From the NCBI GenBank assembly GCA_001567185.1, contig LNFR01000096.1:1-32740 (forward strand): DNA of 32,740 bases. Reading direction: 5' to 3'. This document shows, piece after piece, positions 25,267-32,740 of this stretch (position 1 is the first letter of the stretch; every line of letters begins with the position of its first letter). The DNA comes from Bacteroidetes bacterium OLB12 (GTDB taxonomy: Bacteria > Bacteroidota > Bacteroidia > Cytophagales > Cyclobacteriaceae). A program made the position numbers and the translations under genes. Under the pieces are notes generated by a model. That model was not told where the DNA came from. It worked only from the letters and a program-made list of their open reading frames with translations, and did no database searches.

Positions 25267-27041
25267 ATGCCATTACCTTCGCTTGGCGGTACACTTGGTT
25301 ATAAGAGAGCCGCCCACTTGTTACACCGGGCCACATTTGGCCCAACCAAGTTGCAGATCGATTCGTTTGCAACACTAAACGCAAGCCAGGCTGTAGCGTT
25401 ACTTTTTCAACAACCATTGCCCGATCCTGCTTTACCCTTAGATCCTGAAACGGGTACCGAATGGGTGCTGGCTGGAGTAACGAATGCCAACAGTGGCGAC
25501 CCGGAACTGCAGGAGATTTTTAAAGGCTGGTTTATGGGGCAAATGCTGGCATTGGGTGTACCTCCCAGCAATCAGTTAGCCTATTCCGTACGAGAAAAGA
25601 TTGTATTCTTTTTACATACCGTTCTTACTTGTATACAATCAAAAGTAGATAACAGCAGGTCGATCTATTTTCAAAATCAGCTCTTCCGCAAGTTTGCCTT
25701 CGACAAAACTCTACCCATCGAATACAACATTAAGGAGCTTACCAAAAAATAAGTGTGGATAATGCCATGCTGCGATTGTTGGATGGAAACCTGAACGTGC
25801 GTGGAAGTGTAAATGAAAATTATGCGCGCGAGCTAATGGAGTTGTTTACGATTGGGCGAGGCCTGGAAGGCACACTCCCACCGGCCACCGTACCAGGCGA
25901 TTATTTTAATTTTACCGAACAAGATGTACGCGCAGCAGCCGCGGTATTATCCGGCTGGGAATTAGATACAACCTTTACTTCGTTTGATCAAACGGTTGAT
26001 CTTTACACAACCGGAACCCAAAAACTTCCGCGCGGTAAAGTACGGGGAAGTACAACCAACGCCAGTTCGCACGACAATGAAGTAAAACAATTCAGCGATC
26101 GGTATGGGAATGCTACCATTCAACCCAACCCACTCCTGTTGAACGGTACAAATGCAACCGAAGAAAGTGCATTGGACGAGATTAGTCAATTAATTGAATT
26201 AATCTACGCACAACCCGAAACAGCCCGTAACTTCTGCAGACGTATATACCGGTATTTTGTGTATCATGAAATAACCCAAACCATAGACGATACCATTGTT
26301 GCCGAAATGGCCAATACCCTGGTAAGCAATGGTTATAAACTACAGCCGGTGCTGGAAGACTTATTTCAAAGTCAGCATTTTTACGAGGCGGCTGCCGGAG
26401 TGAATGATGATAACTTTGGTGGTATTATCAAATCGCCCCTCGACTTAATGATTGGTACACTGCGTTTGTGCAATGTGCAACTACCAGACCCAACCGGAAA
26501 TGCCACTGCCTATTACGAACAAACGGGCGAGTTGATTCGCGCGCTCTCCGATATGGGCATGCATTTTTACGAACCCTTTGATGTAGCCGGGTATGATGCT
26601 TACCATCAATACCCCATCTATCACCGCAGTTGGATCAGCACCAATTACCTGGTAAGCCGGTATGAATTTATACGCAACCTGGTTTCAGATAGCCAGATGG
26701 GTGGCATGATGAAGATAGACCCGGTTGTATTTGTACAAACCAATATCAGCAATGCAATTGCATCAAATGCGCGATCGCTGATCATCGAACTGGTGAAATA
26801 CTTTTTACCACTTGCCGATAACCTGACATTCGATACGGCAGCCGATGATAATGCCGGGCTTACTGCGGAACGGTTGAACTACTTTCTGACTGCATTTTTG
26901 AAATCGCCCCAGATTGATGCTGACCCGGAAGGTGCGTGGACATTCCGGTGGAACAACCCGGTAGATACCGAAGTAGTAAGGCGGCAACTCGAAAGCCTGT
27001 TCAACGCCATAATGCAATCGCCCGAATATCAACTTTATTGA
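25267..27041 (+). CDS. DUF1800 family protein, one apparent frameshift
   Basis: The N-terminal part starts MPLPSLGGTLGYKRAAHLLH followed by RATFGPT, the DUF1800 signature, and runs to YNIKELTKK. It stops at a TAA created by a missing A in the A6 run 25744-25749. Adding one A gives ISVDNAMLRLLDGNLNVRG and continues NENYARELMELFTIG, the second strong DUF1800 motif, to the TGA at 27039-27041. Repaired length is about 591 residues. FCRRIYRYFVYHEI, SHFRGRD-type neighbours in the next gene and MHFYEPFDVAGYDAYHQ are also family-like. No signal peptide is visible at the chosen start. DUF1800 proteins have no established activity but nearly always precede a DUF1501 gene, as here, eight bases away. They are presumed to act together. 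Confidence 0.92.
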
Positions 27042-27049
27042 TCAAGAAG

Positions 27050-28769
27050 ATGAAACGCAGAAACTTTATAAAGAAACTATCATTAGCAGCTGTTCCGTTT
27101 ACCCTGGGCGGTATTCCCATCAAACTAATGGCCGAAAACTCGCTTACGCGGATGGCGGGACAAAGCACAAACGATCGGGTGTTGGTTATTCTGCAATTGC
27201 ACGGAGGTAATGATGGCCTTAACAGCATTATTCCGGTTGAAGCCTACGATGAATACTATCGTTGGCGCGCAAACATTGCAATTCCTGCAAAGAATAGTGC
27301 CCGCAAAATGATTTTGCTTGATAACACACTACCTTCTGATGCACAAGTAGGATTACACCCCGATATGCTTGCCATGAAAGATTTGTACGATCGTGGAAGA
27401 ATGACGGTGGTACAGGGAGTTTCATACAAAAATAACAATGGATCGCACTTCCGTGGAAGAGACATTTCCTTTATGGGGGGTGGGTTTGACGATTACTTTT
27501 CGTCCGGGTGGGTTGGCCGCTACCTGCAACAGGAATTTGCTCCCAAACAATACCCCGATGAATTTCCAAATGCCGAAATGGAAGACCCTCTTGCCATTGA
27601 GATGGGAAGTGATGTTTCGTTAATCTTTCATCAGCAAGGAAATATTCCAACCTCTATCTCCATCAACAACCCCGAAAGCTTTGCACAATTAGTAGGCGAA
27701 CTTGAAGGTTTTACCGATCAGGGCATTGACCCAAGAGGAAAGCCACCTGTTGCCTTAGATAATTCACCTTACGGAAAAGAACTCAACTGGATTTTGGGAT
27801 TAGAAGATAAATCGCAGGATTATGCCGAACGGCTAAATGAAGTATATCAGAATGCCCCGGCTTCAAGCGTAACCTATCCTGAAAATTATCCATTTAACGC
27901 CCCAAGGGGTAGTAATGCGCAACAGGCTTACACCGCAATTGCAGTTAATTGCCCGCCTGTTGGATGGCGGTGGGGCCGGATTGGGTGTAAAGACAAAAGT
28001 GTTTCTGGTAAAACTGGGTGGGTTTGATACACATGCCGAACAAGTAGAGAGTTATGACCCTACCATGGGGCAACATGCAGCCCTAATGTACCACATAGCT
28101 TCAGCCATGAAAGCCTTTCAGAATGATTTGAAAGCGCGCGGACTTGAAGATCGGGTATTGACTGTAACTACTTCTGAGTTTGGCAGACGAGTTCGTGCCA
28201 ACGGAAGCTATGGTACTGACCATGGTACTGGTGCACCGGTAATGATTTTCGGAAAAGGGGTACAACCGGGTGTGGTCGGCAAAGTTCCGAATATGAGTCT
28301 GGAAAATGTGGAAATGCAATACGACTACCGGCAGATTTATGCCAACCTGCTGCGCGATTGGATGCTGGTGGACGAAAATAAAATTAATAACGATATCTTC
28401 TTTAAAGATTTCTTAAACGGACCGAAAGAAGAAGGCGCTGGCAACTATGAACCTTTACCACTGGCACAACAAGTAATTTCGGGCGTTAACGATAATTTTA
28501 TCAGCTCGCGGTTTAACCTTGAAAATTGCTACCCCAATCCAGCCCGTGAACATACAACCATTCGGTTTACAATTAATGCTACACAAATGGTTTCTCTGAG
28601 TTTAAAAGATCTGCAGGGACGAACCATAAAATCGGTTTTGGCCGAAGAAAAGCCTGAGGGCACACACGAAGTTGTTATAAATGTTACTTCTTTGCCTCCG
28701 GGCACGTATTTTTATCAGTTGAAAACCGGCTTCCTGCAGGAAACCAAAAAACTTATTGTTATCCGATAA
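27050..28769 (+). CDS. DUF1501 family protein with T9SS sorting domain, one apparent frameshift
   Basis: The ATG at 27050 gives MKRRNFIKKLSLAAVPFTLG, a twin-arginine-like signal (Arg3, Arg4). The DUF1501 (sulfatase-like fold) domain follows: RVLVILQLHGGNDGLNSIIP, NNGSHFRGRDISFMGGGFDD, KLGGFDTHAEQVESYDP and TTSEFGRRVRANGSYGTDHG. The frame breaks between about 27900 and 27912 (C4 or G4 run); one extra base there explains it, joining YPFNAP to LTPQLQLIARLLDGGGAG. Repaired length is about 572 residues. The last 80 or so residues, starting ENCYPNPAREHTTIRF and ending TKKLIVIR, are a type A T9SS C-terminal sorting domain, so the protein should be secreted across the outer membrane or attached to the surface. 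It overlaps no neighbour but is two bases before the barrel gene. Confidence 0.93.
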
Positions 28770-28771
28770 CT

Positions 28772-29650
28772 ATGAAAGTTATTCTATCGCTCACACTTTT
28801 TATACTGATCAGCACCACAGGCTTTAGTCAGTTTAAAAAAAAACCAAACAACACACTTCCTAAACCCAAACCTTCTCAACAAAATAAGTTTCTGGAAAAA
28901 CAATGGTGGCTGGGCTTTAAAGCCGGTACGAACTTCGCACAGGCTAAGCCCATCCAAGCCTATACGGTTATGGTGCCCACCAATTATGCGGCTGCACTAA
29001 ATGCAAAATCGTACGATTCCTTTTTGAAAACCGGAAGCCAGGCTACGTTAGAAGCCACTTTCTATTTTAAAGGGTTTTCATTTAGCGTGCAACCTACCTA
29101 CCGGCACACACGGTTTACATACTTCAATCAATTCAGGTGGTACAATACCGAAAACAGCGCAGAAACTTTAGAATTACGCTACGATCAGGAACAGAAGCTT
29201 GACTATGCAGATTTCCCCCTCTTTATTAAGTATGATATCCTTCACGATAAAATTCGCCCGTATGTACAGGTGGGTATCTTTTACTCGATGTTGATTAATG
29301 CCAACAAAGCAGTAAAAATTTCGGGCACTGATTATGCCTCGGGAGGAACCAACCAGTTTGCCAACGAAGCCATTATTGTAGGTGCCAAAGACCTGTTTGA
29401 GAATTACTGGGGCCTTGCCGCGGGCATAGGTGTAAATTACAACCTGGGCAACGTACGTGTTGTACTGGACGCTTCTTACTGGAAAGGCATGCGTAACATT
29501 ACAAATACTAAAAATCGCTTTGGGAACGACCGGCTGGCCGGTATTGGCGATGCCCAGGACGATATTGACCTGAATAATATTGTTATCTCGGCCGGAGTAT
29601 TATTCCCGATGCGCTTCCTCAGCAGCAATTTTAAAACCTTAGATCGTTAA
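28772..29650 (+). CDS. Outer-membrane beta-barrel protein (PorT-like type)
   Basis: The signal peptide MKVILSLTLFILISTTGFSQ is followed by a basic, Pro-rich stretch (KKKPNNTLPKPKPSQQNK) and then alternating beta strands: WWLGFKAGTNFAQAKP, TLEATFYFKGFSFSVQPTYR, LDYADFPLFIKYDIL, IRPYVQVGIFYSMLI and YWGLAAGIGVNYNLGNVRVV, ending IVISAGVLFPMRFLSS. This resembles the outer-membrane beta-barrel family that includes PorT-like proteins. A role as a dedicated outer-membrane partner of the DUF1501 protein is inference from position only. It starts two bases after that gene and ends four bases before the next, so it is inside the same transcription unit. The exact barrel strand number cannot be fixed by eye. 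Confidence 0.82.
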   Translation: MKVILSLTLFILISTTGFSQFKKKPNNTLPKPKPSQQNKFLEKQWWLGFKAGTNFAQAKPIQAYTVMVPTNYAAALNAKSYDSFLKTGSQATLEATFYFKGFSFSVQPTYRHTRFTYFNQFRWYNTENSAETLELRYDQEQKLDYADFPLFIKYDILHDKIRPYVQVGIFYSMLINANKAVKISGTDYASGGTNQFANEAIIVGAKDLFENYWGLAAGIGVNYNLGNVRVVLDASYWKGMRNITNTKNRFGNDRLAGIGDAQDDIDLNNIVISAGVLFPMRFLSSNFKTLDR

Positions 29651-29654
29651 TCCC

Positions 29655-30838
29655 ATGCGCTACATATTCTTATTCGCACTACTCGTAGTATTAGGTTGTT
29701 CCAACGACTCAGACCCGGCTGCAGATAAAGCAAGTTTTACCCGCATTTATGATAACAATAAGTTTAATGCTGCTTATTATCCCATCGATATCAAACAAAC
29801 TCCTGACGGGGGATACTTGATTTTAGGAGGGCGCAGGTTAGAAAATTCCAATTTTGCAGGTATCTATTTGCTGAAGGTAGATGCATTTGGAGGTTTTGTT
29901 TCAGAAGTTGAGGTAGATGATGAATTGGTTGCCCCTATCGGGCCCCTGATGCTAAACAATAATAATTACTACTTCTTCTGCATGACAAACGTGGGCTTGC
30001 AAACCCAATTAGTTCGGGTTGATGGGGATGGTTTAATTACCGACCAGTTTGCCGTAGGTAACTCCTATCCCGCTGCAGCCGCAGCCGATGGAAACAACTT
30101 TTTACTGCAGAGTTATAATCATGTAGATAAGCGAAGCGTGGTTTCGGTAGTAAGCCCAACGGGCTCAGTAAGCTCATCAAAAGAGTTTTCTATTGGCGCT
30201 GGCGATGCCGTAGAAGAGCCGATCATCAATCATTTTTTACAAACCAGCAAAAAACTTCCCTTTCTGGTTGGTAAAGTTGGAAACACCTACTACTTCAATG
30301 GATTCTACAATTATACCCTGTCGCTCGCTTTTACCAATCTGAGTGCCGATGAACCGCAGGGAATTGTACAAGGCCAGCAGGATGACGGGGGTATAAGCCA
30401 GGCAGTACCATTGGATGGCGGTAAATTTGCTTTGGCCCGTTTTAACTTTGGTGATAATTATTTCCTTCCATCGGCAACGGTAAGCACCTCTGGTATTAGT
30501 TCCAGCAGTGATCTGGGTGGTAATCCGCTGCCTGAACTTACACCCAATGCTTCGGTAAAAATACTCCGTACAACCATTAACGCGCGCAATGTAGTGTTGT
30601 ATGCCAGTGATACGCGCAGCAAACAAATTGCCTTGTTGGGTATGACGAGGCCACCGGAACATTCATAGGCAGTAAGTACCTGGGCTTTTCAAACCCCTTT
30701 GAAGTAGCATCGATAGCCACCACAGCCGATGGAGGGTTAGCCGTATGCGGTACAACTTATGTGGCCGGACGCTTTACCCGTATTTGTTTATTCAAAATCT
30801 CGCAGGAGGAACTAGCTGAAGCATTCAAGGGATTTTAA
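29655..30838 (+). CDS. Hypothetical lipoprotein with beta-propeller-like repeats, one apparent frameshift
   Basis: MRYIFLFALLVVLGC is a lipoprotein signal with Cys15. The mature part has repeated GG-containing strands such as IKQTPDGGYLILGGRR, SQAVPLDGGKFALARFNFGD and, after the frame break, IATTADGGLAVCGTTY, a pattern of propeller or kelch-like repeats. The frame breaks at about 30638-30642. Adding one base continues LLGYDEATGTFIGSKYLGFS to the TAA at 30836-30838, giving about 394 residues. I do not recognise a named family. It is the last of four closely spaced genes (DUF1800, DUF1501, barrel, lipoprotein). It is probably outer-membrane anchored and could display or retain the secreted DUF1501 protein, but this is inference. 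Confidence 0.8.
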
Positions 30839-30878
30839 TATTTCGTTCGTTTTTTCTTCCTTGGTCATAATTTAGATT

Positions 30879-31910
30879 ATGATCGCGATTGAAGAAAACA
30901 AAGATCTGGCACCATTAACAACGTTTGGTGTAAAAGCCACCGCGCGTTATTTCTCCTCGATTACCTCTCTGGCCGGGTTAACGGAGCTTCTCAAGCATCC
31001 GGTTTATCAAAATAACAAAAGACTGATACTTGGCGGAGGCAGCAACGTGCTATTTACCAGCGATTATGCCGGTCTTGTTATTCAAAATGAGTTAAAAGGC
31101 ATTGCGATTAAGCAAGAAACCGACAATTCCATAGACATTGAAGTAATGGCCGGTGAAAATTGGCATAACCTGGTGCTGTATTGTGTGCAACACAACTGGG
31201 GTGGTATTGAAAACTTATCCTTAATTCCCGGAACAGTTGGAGCAGCGCCCATTCAAAACATTGGAGCTTATGGTGTAGAGGTAAAAGAAGTAATCAAATC
31301 AGTAACCGGAGTTGATCTTGATACAGGCTTAACCAAGACCTGGCTTAACCAGGAATGCGATTTTGGTTACCGCGATAGTGTGTTTAAGAGAAAGTTGAAA
31401 GAAAAATTTTTTATTTCAAGTATTACTTTAACACTCAGCAAGAAATTGCACCGAATTAATACAAGCTATGGTGCCATTAACGATGTATTGAAACAACAAC
31501 ACATTACATCACCCACCATTCAACAAGTAAGCGAAGCGGTAATACAAATTCGTAAGAGCAAACTACCCGATCCAACTGTAATTGGTAATGCCGGAAGCTT
31601 CTTTAAGAATCCTACCATTACACCATCACACTATCAACAACTGCAAAAGACGTATCCAGATATACCCGGCTATAATTCTGTAAATCAAGAAGTTAAAGTA
31701 CCTGCCGGCTGGCTTATTGAACAATGCGGATGGAAAGGAAAACGCGTGGGAAATGTTGGAGTTCATACACAACAAGCATTGGTATTGGTAAACTATACAA
31801 ACGGAACCGGTAAAGAAATTTTTTCGCTTGCGTTACAAATCATCTCATCTGTAAAAGAAAAATTCAACATTGAATTGATATGTGAAGTAAACATTATTGG
31901 AAGTGAATGA
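30879..31910 (+). CDS. murB: UDP-N-acetylmuramate dehydrogenase (type I MurB)
   Basis: MurB reduces UDP-GlcNAc-enolpyruvate to UDP-MurNAc with NADPH, an early cytoplasmic step of peptidoglycan synthesis. The 343-residue length fits the E. coli-type (type I) enzyme with its extra C-terminal loop. The FAD-binding LILGGGSNVLFTSDYAGLV and the second flavin motif LIPGTVGAAPIQNIGAYGVE are present. Catalytic candidates are Arg165 in FGYRDSVFK, Ser240 in GNAGSFFKNP and Glu336 in ICEVNIIG. The gene is unbroken. It starts 40 bases after the lipoprotein stop and may be read through from that unit, as I see no clear terminator between them. Confidence 0.97.
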   Translation: MIAIEENKDLAPLTTFGVKATARYFSSITSLAGLTELLKHPVYQNNKRLILGGGSNVLFTSDYAGLVIQNELKGIAIKQETDNSIDIEVMAGENWHNLVLYCVQHNWGGIENLSLIPGTVGAAPIQNIGAYGVEVKEVIKSVTGVDLDTGLTKTWLNQECDFGYRDSVFKRKLKEKFFISSITLTLSKKLHRINTSYGAINDVLKQQHITSPTIQQVSEAVIQIRKSKLPDPTVIGNAGSFFKNPTITPSHYQQLQKTYPDIPGYNSVNQEVKVPAGWLIEQCGWKGKRVGNVGVHTQQALVLVNYTNGTGKEIFSLALQIISSVKEKFNIELICEVNIIGSE

Positions 31911-32001
31911 TGCTTCATTTAGTTATCGAGTTATGTTGATGAAGATGGACTAATCATAAACTGAAAATTATTGATACCGTAAAATTTTTTCATTAAAAAT
32001 T

Positions 32002-32031
32002 TTTGTGAATAAATATTTTATTATACCTTTC
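32002..32031 (+). promoter_or_regulatory. Candidate strong promoter for the Lys-rich peptide gene
   Basis: TTTG at 32002-32005 is followed after 18 bases by TACCTTTC at 32024-32031, one mismatch from TAnnTTTG. The stretch before it (31976-32005) is almost pure A and T and could act as an upstream element. The ATG at 32063 is 31 bases downstream. Confidence 0.5.
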
Positions 32032-32062
32032 GTACAGTTTTAACTAAAACATTAAAAACGTT

Positions 32063-32143
32063 ATGGCAAAAAAACCCGCTAAGAAAGCAGCTAAGAAGAA
32101 AGTAGCTAAGAAAGCTAAGAAGGCTGCCAAGAAGAAGAAGTAA
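32063..32143 (+). CDS. 26-residue Lys/Ala-rich histone-H1-tail-like peptide
   Basis: ATG at 32063 to TAA at 32141-32143 encodes MAKKPAKKAAKKKVAK followed by a similar Lys/Ala run ending in four Lys. Only Met, Ala, Lys, Pro and Val occur, with AAKK/AKK periodicity as in eukaryotic H1 tails and bacterial Hc1/HU C-terminal tails. Such tails bind DNA non-specifically. It is too short for routine gene finders, but the promoter-like site upstream at 32002-32031 and a perfect terminator hairpin at 32168-32198 flank it exactly, which argues for a real transcript. A translated neutral repeat or a small RNA cannot be excluded. The downstream gene also starts with a Lys/Ala-rich tail. Confidence 0.7.
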   Translation: MAKKPAKKAAKKKVAKKAKKAAKKKK

Positions 32144-32167
32144 TCAAGTTAAGCTTGATGCTTTAGC

Positions 32168-32205
32168 AAAGAGAAGTGGTCCAGGATCACTTCTCTTTTT
32201 GTTTT
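32168..32205 (+). terminator. Strong rho-independent terminator after the Lys-rich peptide gene
   Basis: AAAGAGAAGTG (32168-32178) and CACTTCTCTTT (32188-32198) form a perfect 11-base stem with a 9-base loop, followed by TT, G and TTTT. It lies 25 bases past the stop codon. Confidence 0.85.
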
Positions 32206-32475
32206 ATATCGATCGTAATATCATTAACTCAAGATGCAACCATGTTGATGCGTACCAAATTGGTTGCTTACCAAACGAAAGTCACTCCATTCATTCCTGT
32301 TCAAGGATCGTTTAAACTTGATGATAAACCCCAGCAGCGCGTAAAATTGAGGCTGCAATGCATTGAAATTCATTTAATTAATCACTCGATTGCGGAAATA
32401 TATTCGCAGTTAGGCTTGTTTACAGATAGAAAGGCCCTATACCTTTGCATTATCAACTCTAAAACAGAAATAACT
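32206..32475 (+). other. Gap between the Lys-rich peptide terminator and the next gene
   Basis: No RNA gene or repeat is seen. The plus-strand frame of the downstream gene is open here from about 32227, with an upstream in-frame ATG at 32242, so a longer N-terminus of 78 extra residues is possible. The exact promoter-like box at 32440-32447 inside this stretch argues that it is non-coding. No close Lys/Ala tail appears in it. Confidence 0.5.
32416..32447 (+). promoter_or_regulatory. Promoter with exact TAnnTTTG box before the last gene
   Basis: TTG at 32416-32418 and, after 21 bases, TACCTTTG at 32440-32447, an exact match to the Bacteroidota -7 consensus. The ATG at 32476 follows 29 bases later, a similar spacing to the promoter of the Lys-rich peptide gene. 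The two -7 boxes share TATACCTTT. Confidence 0.6.
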
Positions 32476-32740
32476 ATGGCCAAAGCAACATCGAAACCAG
32501 TTACTGAAAAGAAAGTGGCTAAAAAAGCAGCTCCCAAAGCCAAGTCGTTAACTATTGATGCAGCATCAGAAGCCATTCTGGATAAACTTCGCTCACTGAA
32601 TATCGAACATCAGTTACAATCCGACCTGGAGTGGTGTTTGGGCAGCTATCGTTATGATGGCAACCCGGTAGGCTTGATTGATGCTATTAACCGTGCGCTC
32701 ACGGTATTAAAGGCTGAACAAGCTAAAAAGACAAAAGGTG
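32476..32740 (+). CDS. Small protein with Lys/Ala-rich N-terminus, 3' partial
   Basis: The ATG at 32476 starts MAKATSKPVTEKKVAKKAAP, a histone-H1-like basic tail. About residues 25-75 form a compact-looking helical domain (SEAILDKLRSLNIEHQLQSD, then LEWCLGSYRYDGNPVGLIDA), followed by another Ala/Lys stretch (LKAEQAKKTKG) at the window edge. No stop is reached within 88 codons. I recognise this as a hypothetical type in Cytophagales-like genomes, with no known function. Whether the basic tail binds DNA, RNA or another acidic surface is unknown. The gene has its own exact -7 box at 32440-32447. An in-frame ATG at 32242 would extend it by 78 residues, but I prefer 32476 because of the promoter and the similarity of its first residues to the Lys-rich peptide upstream. 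Confidence 0.7.
   Translation, partial: MAKATSKPVTEKKVAKKAAPKAKSLTIDAASEAILDKLRSLNIEHQLQSDLEWCLGSYRYDGNPVGLIDAINRALTVLKAEQAKKTKG

Noticed and set aside
32382-32576. A minus-strand open frame of 64 codons
   Set aside because: It overlaps the basic-tailed gene and its promoter antisense; composition looks like a shadow of the Ala/Lys codons on the other strand.
1-32740. Mobile element, CRISPR array, tRNA or rRNA
   Set aside because: I found no integrase or transposase, no regular direct-repeat array and no cloverleaf-like sequence on reading both strands.

Overview
The window looks like chromosomal DNA of a Bacteroidota bacterium, most likely Cytophagales. The evidence is a type IX secretion (T9SS) C-terminal sorting domain, several families typical of that phylum (DUF3575, DUF4159, a BlaI/M56-TonB pair, a DUF1800/DUF1501 pair, an iron-sulfur serine dehydratase beta subunit), -7 boxes of the TAnnTTTG type, and no clear Shine-Dalgarno sequences. 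Gene content is mostly housekeeping. I see no integrase, transposase, CRISPR array, tRNA or rRNA.

Layout: (1) 1-2.9 kb, plus: DUF1015 protein (5' end cut off), Maf pyrophosphatase and a CPBP-type membrane protein, overlapping head to tail. (2) 2.9-9.1 kb, minus: glycosyltransferase and inorganic pyrophosphatase; a second run of sdaAB, a TolC-like channel and an efflux adaptor; then thyA. (3) 9.2-11.5 kb: a lipoprotein (minus) divergent from a DUF3575 barrel and a DUF4159 protein (plus). (4) 11.6-13.5 kb, plus: BlaI-type repressor with a large palindromic operator, and an M56 peptidase fused to a TonB C-terminal domain. (5) 13.6-19.4 kb, minus: alaS, a small secreted protein, gatB and a TlpA-like thioredoxin, tightly packed. 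(6) 19.5-24.2 kb, plus: two tandem M23 peptidases, a CapA-like protein, a MerR-type regulator and dprA. (7) 24.2-25.2 kb, minus: HMG-CoA lyase-like enzyme with a possible tiny membrane ORF in front. (8) 25.3-30.8 kb, plus: compact four-gene unit DUF1800, DUF1501-T9SS, outer-membrane barrel, lipoprotein. (9) 30.9 kb to the end, plus: murB, a 26-residue Lys/Ala-rich peptide gene, and a second protein with a Lys/Ala-rich N-terminus that runs off the window.

The most important caution is that eleven genes are interrupted by what look like 14 single-base insertions or deletions, many in homopolymers, including one pair inside alaS, which is essential. Repairing one base restores a family-consistent protein at almost every site. 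The best explanation is sequencing or assembly error, so I annotate each broken gene as one CDS and state where the break is. The most promising biology is the DUF1800/DUF1501/barrel/lipoprotein unit, whose DUF1501 member carries both a twin-arginine-like N-terminus and a T9SS C-terminus. Next come the autoregulated-looking BlaI/M56-TonB pair and the lysine-rich mini-protein locus.
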